DNA from: JBBDWZ01 sp050732575 | Lineage (GTDB): Bacteria > Gemmatimonadota > Gemmatimonadetes > Longimicrobiales > RSA9 | Length of the DNA: 13,784 nucleotides | NCBI GenBank assembly: GCA_050732575.1 | Contig: JBOHRF010000121.1 | Coordinates: 1-13,784, forward strand | Direction: 5' to 3' | Part shown: positions 7,593 through 13,784 of the stretch, piece by piece | Layout: each line of letters begins with the position of its first letter | Numbering within the stretch: the first letter of the stretch is position 1 | The notes under the pieces: generated by a model | Seen by the model: the letters and a program-made list of their open reading frames with translations, nothing else | The model's database searches: none | What the model was told of the DNA's origin: nothing | Made by a program: the position numbers and the translations under genes

Positions 7593-8867
7593 ATGTCCGA
7601 CATCGTGAGCGTGCGCGCTCGGGAGATGCTGGACTCACGGGGCAACCCCACCATCGAGGCGGAAGTCACGCTCGAAAGTGGAGTGTCGGGCCGAGCCGCC
7701 GTGCCCAGCGGTGCGTCCACCGGAGAGCGTGAGGCCATCGAGCTGCGGGATGGCGACCCGGGCCGCTACTTACGCAAGGGCGTGCTCAAGGCAGTCCACA
7801 ACGTGCACGAGCTCATTGCCCCCGAGCTGCTCACGCTCGATGCGCGTGATCAGGTCACAATCGACCGACTCATGATCGAGTTGGATGGCACACCCAACAA
7901 AGCCAGGTTGGGCGCCAATGCCATTCTTGCCGTGTCCATGGCCTGCGCACGCGCGGCCGCTCAGGATTGCGGACTGCCCCTCTATCGCTACCTGGGCGGG
8001 CCCCATGCCACGCTTCTGCCCGTCCCGCTCATGAACATCCTGAATGGCGGTGCCCATGCCGCCAATAACGTTGACTTGCAGGAGTTCATGATCGCACCCA
8101 CCGGCTTCCCCACGTTTGCCCATGCATTGCGTGCCGGCGTCGAAGTCTTTCATGCGCTCAAACAGGTCCTGGCCGCGCAGAAGCTGAGCACCGCGGTGGG
8201 CGATGAAGGCGGGTTTGCGCCGGACCTGGCAACCAACGAGCAGGCCATTGAAATGATCCTGGTCGCGATCGACCAGGCCGGATACAAGGCGGGCGAGAAC
8301 ATGGTGCTGGCGCTGGACGCGGCGGCCAGCGAGATGTGGCGCGGCGGCCACTACGTATTTCACAAGTCGACCGGGGAAAAACGCAGTTCAGAAGAAATGG
8401 TGGAGTTCTGGACCCGTTGGGTAGAGCGCTACCCTATCGTATCAATCGAGGATGGTCTGGACGAGAACGACTGGTCGGGCTGGATCAAATTGACGCGCGC
8501 GCTGGGCGATCGCGTGCAACTGGTGGGCGATGATTTGTTCGTGACCAACACGCGCGATCTGCGCCGCGGCATCGAGCAGGGTGCGGGCAATGCGATCCTG
8601 ATCAAAGTCAACCAGATCGGCACGCTCACGGAGACGCTGGAGGCCATCGAGCTGGCTCGCCGCAACGGCTACCGCTACATCATCAGTCACCGATCGGGTG
8701 AAACGGAAGACCCATTCATCGCCGATCTGGCCGTGGCTACGCGCGCCGGCCAGATCAAGACGGGAAGCGCTAGCCGAAGCGACCGCACCGCGAAGTACAA
8801 CCAGTTGTTGCGCATTGCCGAAGACCTTGGCAGCGCCGCTGAATACCCGGGGAGGAACGCCTTTTGA
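7593..8867 (+). CDS. eno: Enolase (phosphopyruvate hydratase)
   Basis: This 424-residue glycolytic enzyme (EC 4.2.1.11) converts 2-phosphoglycerate to phosphoenolpyruvate and is also an RNA-degradosome partner in some bacteria. Diagnostic motifs are REMLDSRGNPTIEAEV, VPSGASTGEREA, MNILNGGAHA, VGDEGGFAP (catalytic Glu205), SIEDGLDENDW, GDDLFVTN, LIKVNQIGTLTE (catalytic Lys338), SHRSGETEDPFIADLAV and GQIKTGSASRSDR (Lys389). All active-site residues expected for the family are present, and the length is normal. The ATG lies 2 bases after the plsC stop and has a GGAGG at 7578-7582, 10 bases upstream. The stop overlaps the next start (TTGA). Confidence 0.99.
   Translation: MSDIVSVRAREMLDSRGNPTIEAEVTLESGVSGRAAVPSGASTGEREAIELRDGDPGRYLRKGVLKAVHNVHELIAPELLTLDARDQVTIDRLMIELDGTPNKARLGANAILAVSMACARAAAQDCGLPLYRYLGGPHATLLPVPLMNILNGGAHAANNVDLQEFMIAPTGFPTFAHALRAGVEVFHALKQVLAAQKLSTAVGDEGGFAPDLATNEQAIEMILVAIDQAGYKAGENMVLALDAAASEMWRGGHYVFHKSTGEKRSSEEMVEFWTRWVERYPIVSIEDGLDENDWSGWIKLTRALGDRVQLVGDDLFVTNTRDLRRGIEQGAGNAILIKVNQIGTLTETLEAIELARRNGYRYIISHRSGETEDPFIADLAVATRAGQIKTGSASRSDRTAKYNQLLRIAEDLGSAAEYPGRNAF
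8851..8855 (+). promoter_or_regulatory. Ribosome binding site that fixes the ftsB TTG start
   Basis: GGAGG ends 8 bases before TTG 8864, inside the last codons of eno. It supports the rare TTG as the true start of the FtsB-like gene, since no ATG or GTG lies at a suitable place before the membrane segment. Confidence 0.6.
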
Positions 8868-9211
8868 AACTGCGCTGGCTTCTGGCCGCCGTGTTCATTC
8901 TGGGCGCTGCTTACTACGCATTGTTCGGTGGTGACCACGGCTATTTCGAGGTGCGCAGGCTGGCGCGCCAGCGCGCGCAGGAGCAGGTGCGGCTGCAGGC
9001 CCTGCAACGTGAGCTCAAGCAACTGCAAAGCCGGACCGACTCGCTACTCAAGGATCCGATCGCGTTGGAACGGCTGGCGCGCGAGAAGTACGGACTCATC
9101 CGCGCTGGCGAACGCCTCTACCGCTTCGTGGATTCTGCTGGAGCGGAAGTAGGCAGCGGAGCGCGCAACATTCCCGACCGGGACACGGTCCGGCGGCCGC
9201 AGCCGCGCTGA
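8864..9211 (+). CDS. ftsB: Septum formation initiator, FtsB/DivIC family
   Basis: This 115-residue single-pass inner-membrane protein is probably the FtsB/DivIC subunit that, with FtsL and FtsQ/DivIB, links the Z-ring to septal peptidoglycan synthesis. A short start KLRW leads into one transmembrane helix (about residues 5-22). A coiled coil (about 30-65) rich in Arg, Gln, Glu and Leu follows. Then comes the family signature DPIALERLAREKYGLIRAGE (about 66-85) and YRF. The tail after residue 90 is polar and poorly conserved. The TTG start overlaps the eno stop and has a good GGAGG site. The eno-ftsB order is widespread in bacteria and supports the call. This appears to be the last gene of the operon. 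Confidence 0.92.
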   Translation: MKLRWLLAAVFILGAAYYALFGGDHGYFEVRRLARQRAQEQVRLQALQRELKQLQSRTDSLLKDPIALERLAREKYGLIRAGERLYRFVDSAGAEVGSGARNIPDRDTVRRPQPR

Positions 9212-9241
9212 GCGCCGGTCTCAGAGCATGAGCACGGCCGC

Positions 9242-9275
9242 CGGTGGCACTCCTGTCGCGTGAGATCAGCCACCG
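9242..9275 (+). other. Inverted repeat after the ftsB operon
   Basis: CGGTGGC at 9242-9248 pairs with GCCACCG at 9269-9275, giving a 7-bp GC-rich stem with a 20-base loop, 31 bases after the ftsB stop. No T-run follows, so it is not a classic intrinsic terminator. It could mark the 3' end of the operon transcript. The rest of 9212-9367 shows no convincing reading frame or RNA gene. Confidence 0.25.
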
Positions 9276-9367
9276 AGCCGACGTCCCACGACTCACCGGG
9301 TCGCGCCAGGCCAGGCCCTCTCCTTTTCGGTGTGGTGCAATCCGTTGGGACAGAGCACTTTCGCGCG

Positions 9368-9396
9368 TTGACGCAAACGGTTGACTCCGCTAATTT
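9368..9396 (+). promoter_or_regulatory. Promoter of the tRNA-Met gene
   Basis: TTGACG at 9368-9373 (-35) and TAATTT at 9391-9396 (-10) are separated by 17 bases. A start point would fall near 9403, about 14 bases before the mature tRNA. A second TTGACT at 9381 has no matching -10 at normal spacing. The local sequence is more AT-rich than the rest of the window. Confidence 0.6.
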
Positions 9397-9416
9397 TTAC
9401 GCGTTGTCAGTTACAG

Positions 9417-9489
9417 GGCAGGGTAGCTCAATTGGCAGAGCAGCGGAGTCATAATCCGCGGGTTGACGGTTCGAGTCCGTCCCCTGCTA
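9417..9489 (+). tRNA. tRNA-Met (anticodon CAU), elongator type
   Basis: The 73 bases fold into a complete cloverleaf. Acceptor GGCAGGG pairs with CCCTGCT, with a G-U pair at position 1-72. The D-stem is GCTC/GAGC with an 8-base loop. The anticodon stem is GCGGA/TCCGC with loop GTCATAA, giving CAU at 34-36. The variable loop is GGGTT. The T-stem is GACGG/CCGTC with loop TTCGAGT, and the discriminator is A. CCA is not encoded. The initiator hallmark of three G-C pairs next to the anticodon loop is absent (31-39 is A-U), and 11-24 is C-G, so this is an elongator rather than an initiator. A CAU anticodon can also belong to tRNA-Ile2 modified by TilS; the A4-U69 and G5-C68 pairs make Met more likely. 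It has its own promoter and terminator. Confidence 0.93.
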
Positions 9490-9502
9490 TGGGAACATAC
9501 GA

Positions 9503-9538
9503 ACGCCGCAAGGTCAGCGCCTTGCGGCGTAATCTTTT
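9503..9538 (+). terminator. Strong intrinsic terminator of the tRNA gene
   Basis: A perfect 11-bp stem, ACGCCGCAAGG (9503-9513) with CCTTGCGGCGT (9520-9530), encloses a 6-base loop. It is followed by AATCTTTT and, a few bases on, a run of six T residues at 9544-9549. It ends the tRNA transcript 14 bases after the mature 3' end and separates it from the sensor genes. Confidence 0.88.
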
Positions 9539-9684
9539 GCAGGTTTTTTCTCATTATTTCCTTGATGAATCATGTATTACCGATGTCTGGACTACGTAAA
9601 AAAACGGATACCTTGCCTGCATTGAGCGTCGGTATTCTCTGACAGACATGTGGCACTCCGGAAAATGGGGTGACCCCCCCATGA

Positions 9685-12081
9685 TTGACCGGGTCTGGCA
9701 TGCGCATACTTGGCGTGTGTCCAGCGTTGCCGCTGCGGTCGGCTGCAGGGTATCGATCCATGGTTCGAGCGCCTTCGCGCCAACAACTGCTCAACCAGAT
9801 ACTGGACTCGATGGCCATCTATTTCCTGGTGGTCAATCGAACCGGTCGCGTCACCTACGCCAGCCGGGGTTGGAAGGGACTGGGGGCGGCGAGTGGCGCA
9901 CTGGGCTGGATCGGTGTAGGCGCGGACTATCTGGCAGCGCTCCGTCACGCGGGTGAGCGCCACACGGTTTACGCGCGTAGCGCAGCGGACGGCCTGCATT
10001 CTGTTCTGCAACGTCAAACCCGCAGCTTCAGTCTGGAATACTCCAGTGACACTTCTCCTGAGGCGCGCTGGTTCCTGATGCGCGTGGACCCCATGCCAGC
10101 CCGGCATGGAGGTGTGGTTGTGTGTCATCTGGACATCACGGAGCGCGTGCGTGCGCGCCAGCGTTTGCATGAGAGCCTGGAACGATACGAACTGGCTACG
10201 CTGAGTGGACGCATCGCGCTCTGGGAATGGGAAGTCAAGACGGGCACTCTGCGCGTGGATCCCACGCTCAAGCAGCTGCTTGGTTTCGAGAACGGTGAGA
10301 TTGCGGACCGGATGGACGCCTGGGTTGCCCGCGTGCATCCAGAGGACCGTTTTGCGTACACCACATCACTGGAAGCGCACGTATGCGGTGCAGCTACGAG
10401 TGTCGAGATCGAGCACCGCAAGCTGGACGCACGCGGAAATGTGCGCTGGTTTCTGACGCGCGGCAGTTTGCGCCCGGATGGATCCAGTCAGACGCTTCGG
10501 ATGCTGGGTCTGGATACGGAAATCACGGAGCGCAAAACAGCTGAGCTTCAGCTGATCCGGGAGACTCGTCGCTATCAGAACATTTTTGCCGCCGCGGGAG
10601 TGGGTATCCTGGAGGCCGACTATTCCCCGGCGATGCGGCTGATCAAGCGGTTGAGCGCGGAAGGCATCACGGATTTGCGCGCCCATCTCGCGGCCCATCC
10701 CGACCTGTTGCGCAGCACGTTGCAGTCGATACGGTTGATCGATGCCAATCCGCAAGCCATACAATTGGCAGGTGCAAGCTCCAAAGAAGTGTTGCTGGCC
10801 TGCCCACAGGGTGACATCACACTGGATGCGGAACGCCATTTCCTGGAACAAATCCTGGCTCTGGCCGACGGGCGCGAGGTCTACGAAACGGAAATGAAGA
10901 TCCGCACGTTTTCGGGCCAGACGCGCGACATCGTATTCACGGCGCGCTTCCCTGCGCCCGATGGACTGCAACAAACGGCGTTGTTGACCGGTCACGATGT
11001 CACGGAGCTGGCGTCCTTCCAACGTCGCTACGAGATGGCCGCTTCGGCGGGCAGCGTCAGCGTGTTCGACCACGATCTGACGACCGGGTTCGTGCGCACC
11101 GATACGCGGGCCGGCCAGGTCGCCGCCTCCGCGTACAGCCGGGAAGACTGGCTGGCACAGGTCTACCCCGATGATGTTGCGCGCGTGCTGGCGTATGAAA
11201 GCGCCATGTTGAGCGTAGACTGGCCGCGCGATGATGCCGCCAACTCACCCTTGCCGCCCATCGAGTATCGCATGGTCTGTGCGGACGGTCCCATACGGTG
11301 GCTGCTCAAGCGCGGAACGCTGATGCGCGCGCTGGACGGCAAGCCCGTGCGGCTGATCGGCACGTTGACCGATGTCACAACCCTGAAACGGGGTGAGGCG
11401 GCGCTACGGCGCACGCATCGCCAGATCCGGGAACTGACTGCGCGTCTGATCGCCACGCAGGAAGCGGAGCGCAGGCGCATTGCGCGCGAGCTGCACGACG
11501 ATGTGAATCAACGCCTGGCAGGCGCCGCCATTTCGCTGAGCAACCTGCAACAAAAGCTGGCCGCTTCAACGGTGCCGGTTCTGGAGCGCGTAGGTCGATT
11601 GCAATCCGACATTCATAGCCTGATCGTCGGCATTCGCCGGCTATCTCACGAGCTGCATCCGGGAATCCTGGAGCATGCCGGCCTGGAGCCGGCCGTGCGT
11701 TCGTTGTGCCATGAATTCGGCGCGGCGCACGGTCTGGACATCCGCGTTGATATCTACGACCTGACCGAACCTCTGCCCCCGCACGTTGCCTTGTGTTGTT
11801 ACCGCGTGGTGCAGGAGGCGTTGCAAAACGTAGTGCATCAGGGCGGTGCACGCGCCTGCACGGTGCGTCTGTATGCCGAAAACGAGTCCCTGATTCTGAG
11901 CGTGCGCGAGTCGGGTGGCAGTGCGCAATCCCGGTCGGCTCCGGGGCCGCGTGACTTCGATCTGTTCAGTGCCAAGGGACGCGTACGCCTGCTAGGCGGC
12001 CGCCTGCGCGTGGCTAATCGGAATGGCCACGGGCTGGAGCTGCGGGCCATGATTCCGGTTGAGGGACGGCCGCGCGCATGA
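9685..12081 (+). CDS. Multi-PAS sensor histidine kinase (HisKA_3 type) with degenerate ATP-binding boxes
   Basis: This is a 798-residue soluble protein with no signal peptide or transmembrane segment. Four PAS-like modules end in linkers near DITER (150), EITER (279), DVTEL (438) and DVTTLKR (563). The third module (about 300-438) has the pattern EADYSPAMRLIKRL...ITDLRAHLAAHP...DANPQAIQLAG. The HisKA_3 helix has the H-box RRIARELHDDVNQRLAG with acceptor His604. An HATPase_c domain (about 690-795) keeps the N-box VVQEALQNVV (Asn715). Its G1 box reads ESGGSA (742-747) where the family has DDGxGF, and DFDLFSAKGRV (757-767) replaces GLGLxxMRERV. It may therefore bind ATP poorly and act as a phospho-acceptor. 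The start is uncertain: TTG 9685, ATG 9700 or ATG 9760. ATG 9760 has AGGG about 9 bases upstream and best matches the downstream paralogue. The stop overlaps that gene (ATGA). No response regulator is adjacent. Confidence 0.88.
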   Translation: MTGSGMRILGVCPALPLRSAAGYRSMVRAPSRQQLLNQILDSMAIYFLVVNRTGRVTYASRGWKGLGAASGALGWIGVGADYLAALRHAGERHTVYARSAADGLHSVLQRQTRSFSLEYSSDTSPEARWFLMRVDPMPARHGGVVVCHLDITERVRARQRLHESLERYELATLSGRIALWEWEVKTGTLRVDPTLKQLLGFENGEIADRMDAWVARVHPEDRFAYTTSLEAHVCGAATSVEIEHRKLDARGNVRWFLTRGSLRPDGSSQTLRMLGLDTEITERKTAELQLIRETRRYQNIFAAAGVGILEADYSPAMRLIKRLSAEGITDLRAHLAAHPDLLRSTLQSIRLIDANPQAIQLAGASSKEVLLACPQGDITLDAERHFLEQILALADGREVYETEMKIRTFSGQTRDIVFTARFPAPDGLQQTALLTGHDVTELASFQRRYEMAASAGSVSVFDHDLTTGFVRTDTRAGQVAASAYSREDWLAQVYPDDVARVLAYESAMLSVDWPRDDAANSPLPPIEYRMVCADGPIRWLLKRGTLMRALDGKPVRLIGTLTDVTTLKRGEAALRRTHRQIRELTARLIATQEAERRRIARELHDDVNQRLAGAAISLSNLQQKLAASTVPVLERVGRLQSDIHSLIVGIRRLSHELHPGILEHAGLEPAVRSLCHEFGAAHGLDIRVDIYDLTEPLPPHVALCCYRVVQEALQNVVHQGGARACTVRLYAENESLILSVRESGGSAQSRSAPGPRDFDLFSAKGRVRLLGGRLRVANRNGHGLELRAMIPVEGRPRA

Positions 12082-13784
12082 GGCGCAAGACCGTGGTCCG
12101 TCAGCCCACGCTACGCGCGCGCCGCATGCCCGAGGGAGAACTCCTGCTGCACCGCGTGTTGCTGTCAGTGCCCGTGCACGTGCTGGCGCTGAATGGGCAC
12201 GGACACGTCATCTACGCCAGTGCTTCAGCGCGCTCGCCCACCTGCCCATATTCGCCCTTGATCACGGGCCTTTCGCCGGGCACGGATTATCTGCTGAGCC
12301 TGCAACAGGCCAGCCGCGAAGGCAACATTCCGGCCGCCCGGCTGGCCATTGGCGTGGCCGCGGTGCTGAATAACGAGCGGCCGCAATTCACCCTCGATTC
12401 TTGCTCGGATGTGGAAGGCGAGGCGGGCTCGTTCCTGATCCGCGTAGATCGCATCACGCGGCCGCCCGGTGGAGTGGTGATCAGTCAGGTGGACACAGCG
12501 GAACGCAACCGCGCAGAAGCGGCCCTGCGCACCGTGCACGACCGTTATGCCTTTGCCACGTCAGCCGGCGGCGTTGGGTTGTGGGACCTCGACGTTCGCT
12601 CGCGCGACCTCTACGTCGATCCGTCGCTCATCGAATTGCTCGGCTTTGACCGCAGCTCCGTCGGCACTACGATCGTCGACTGGTCCGCGCTTACCACGCC
12701 CGAGGATCGTGCGGCCATTCGCACTGCGGCTGCGCGCTGCCTGCGGGGCGAAGCGCTTGATTTCGAGGTCGAGCACCGGTTGCTGGGCCGGGAAGGCCGG
12801 TGCTTGTGGTTTCTGTCGCGCGGCAACATGGTGCACGGTCAGGACGGGAAGCCCCTGCGCATGGTGGGACTGAGCACGGACATCACCGCGCGCAAAGTTG
12901 CCGAGCTGGCCATCGAGCGGCAACGCGAGAAGTATCGCCAGATCTTTGACGCGGCCGGCGTGGCCATCTGGGATGCCGACTACTCCGTGGTGGCGCGCTG
13001 GCTGCGCCGTCTGCGGCAGCGCGGCATTGTCGATCTGGCCGCCTACCTGGAGACCCAACCGCAGCTCGTGCAGCGGGCGTTGTGCAGCGTGCGCGTGCGC
13101 GGCGTCAATACGGAAGCCATTCGGCTGACGCGCGCCGGCTCCAAGGCCAGATTGCTGGCCCTGCGCCTGCACGATTTGTTGGTTCATGGTGAGCGGCACT
13201 TCCAGCAGCAGCTGCTGACCCTGGCGGCGGCGCGCAGCAGCTGCGAAACGGAAGCAACCATCCGCACCATGACAGGCGAAACGCGCGACGTGGTATTGGT
13301 GGTCCGCTTTCCGGACACGGCCGGCGAGTGTGATAGCGTCCTGGTCTGCGCCCACGATGTGACCGAGCTGGTGGAGCGACGCCGCCGTTATGAGCTGGCG
13401 GCCGCAGCCGGTGGCGTCACAGTCTTCGAGTTGGACGTGGACACGCGTGAGCTGCGGACTGATCCTCCGTTACACGTACTTCTGGGTCTGCCTGCACAGC
13501 CGACCGCCACTCTCCAGGAATTGATCGATCGGATTCATCCGGAGGACCGCGCGCGCGTTCTGAGCACCGAGCGCGCTCAGCAATCCGACGATGCACCACG
13601 CGATGCCCAGGGCAACACACCCATTCCCGAGATGGAGTTTCGGTTGCTCGACGCCCAAGGAGGCTGCCGCTGGTTTCTCAAGCGCGGCTCGGTCATCCGG
13701 GGCAGTGATGGCCGCGCCCGCAAGCTGGTGGGCACCATTGCCGATATCACGGTGCAGATTCGCATGGAGGAAAAAGTCCGGCGC
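12078..13784 (+). CDS. Second multi-PAS sensor protein, paralogue of the preceding gene (3' end outside window)
   Basis: The reading frame is open from ATG 12078 to the window edge (569 residues, no stop), so the C terminus is missing. The start overlaps the previous stop by 4 bases. Four PAS-like modules have boundary motifs QVDTAER (139), DITARK (268), DVTEL (427) and DITVQIR (556). The gaps of 129, 159 and 129 residues almost exactly match the neighbour's 129, 159 and 125. Shared stretches include IFDAAGVAIWDADYS versus IFAAAGVGILEADYS, CAHDVTELVERRRRYELAA versus TGHDVTELASFQRRYEMAA, and WFLKRGSV versus WLLKRGTL. It is therefore a tandem paralogue. By homology a HisKA_3/HATPase kinase module should follow residue 569, but it is not in the window. 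A diguanylate-cyclase or other output domain cannot be excluded. No transmembrane helix is seen. Confidence 0.85.
   Translation, partial: MRRKTVVRQPTLRARRMPEGELLLHRVLLSVPVHVLALNGHGHVIYASASARSPTCPYSPLITGLSPGTDYLLSLQQASREGNIPAARLAIGVAAVLNNERPQFTLDSCSDVEGEAGSFLIRVDRITRPPGGVVISQVDTAERNRAEAALRTVHDRYAFATSAGGVGLWDLDVRSRDLYVDPSLIELLGFDRSSVGTTIVDWSALTTPEDRAAIRTAAARCLRGEALDFEVEHRLLGREGRCLWFLSRGNMVHGQDGKPLRMVGLSTDITARKVAELAIERQREKYRQIFDAAGVAIWDADYSVVARWLRRLRQRGIVDLAAYLETQPQLVQRALCSVRVRGVNTEAIRLTRAGSKARLLALRLHDLLVHGERHFQQQLLTLAAARSSCETEATIRTMTGETRDVVLVVRFPDTAGECDSVLVCAHDVTELVERRRRYELAAAAGGVTVFELDVDTRELRTDPPLHVLLGLPAQPTATLQELIDRIHPEDRARVLSTERAQQSDDAPRDAQGNTPIPEMEFRLLDAQGGCRWFLKRGSVIRGSDGRARKLVGTIADITVQIRMEEKVRR

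Noticed and set aside
9565..9642. 25-codon open frame starting MNHVLPMSG between the tRNA terminator and the sensor gene, considered as a leader peptide.
   Set aside because: It has no Shine-Dalgarno, no run of regulatory codons and no following attenuator hairpin. An open frame of this length is expected by chance.
9578..9649. Short inverted repeats upstream of the sensor gene (ATGTCTG 9583-9589 with CAGACAT 9643-9649; TACCGA 9578-9583 with TCGGTA 9629-9634) as operators or an attenuator.
   Set aside because: Six- to seven-base inverted repeats in about 150 bases are near the number expected by chance, and the spacing does not suit a simple operator.
9665..9680. GGGG-TGA-CCCC mini-hairpin just before the first sensor gene.
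   Set aside because: A 4-bp stem with a 3-base loop in a GC-rich homopolymer tract is too small to support as a functional element.
9417..9684. tRNA 3' end as an attachment site for an integrated element carrying the sensor genes.
   Set aside because: No integrase and no direct repeat of the tRNA 3' end is visible in the window, and the sensor genes look similar in composition to their neighbours.
9592..10338. Long minus-strand open frame over the start of the first sensor gene.
   Set aside because: The plus-strand frame encodes clear PAS motifs. The minus-strand translation has no recognisable domain and is a shadow of GC-rich coding sequence.

Overview
The window is GC-rich chromosomal DNA of about 60% or more by eye. 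Every gene I support is on the + strand, including a tRNA. The content is almost all housekeeping: leucine dehydrogenase, serine hydroxymethyltransferase, NAD(P)H-hydrate repair, thiamine-phosphate kinase, a PlsC acyltransferase, enolase and an FtsB/DivIC protein. Several genes overlap by 4 bases, and GTG and TTG starts are used. A leucine dehydrogenase plus a small protein of the type I recall as the Minf_1886 family would fit Gemmatimonadota or a similar soil or sediment phylum, but the sequence alone does not prove the taxon. No phage, IS, CRISPR or plasmid genes are visible.

Layout. (1) Bases 1-2292 hold an overlapping three-gene cluster: the 3' part of leucine dehydrogenase, glyA, and a 121-residue conserved protein of unknown function. 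(2) Bases 2293-2771 hold a possible weak terminator, a candidate promoter, a strong ribosome binding site and a 67-residue zinc-ribbon protein, with a small hairpin right after its stop. (3) Bases 2772-9211 form one tightly packed unit: nnr (hydrate epimerase/dehydratase), an exported propeller-like protein, thiL, plsC, eno and ftsB. Every junction there is an overlap of at most 4 bases or a gap of at most 2, so the six genes are very likely one translationally coupled operon. (4) Bases 9212-9684 carry a tRNA-Met(CAU) gene with a good promoter in front and a strong intrinsic terminator behind. (5) Bases 9685-13784 carry two adjacent, overlapping genes for large soluble multi-PAS sensor proteins. 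The first is complete and ends in a HisKA_3/HATPase histidine kinase module. The second runs off the window before any kinase domain.

The most interesting part is region 5. The two sensor genes are tandem paralogues with the same order of PAS modules and almost identical spacing between matching motifs. The complete one keeps its phospho-acceptor histidine (His604) and N-box asparagine (Asn715) but has lost the usual residues of the G1 and G2 ATP-binding boxes. It therefore looks like a phospho-acceptor or regulatory partner rather than a normal autokinase. Whether the second protein supplies the kinase activity cannot be seen here. No response regulator lies in the window.
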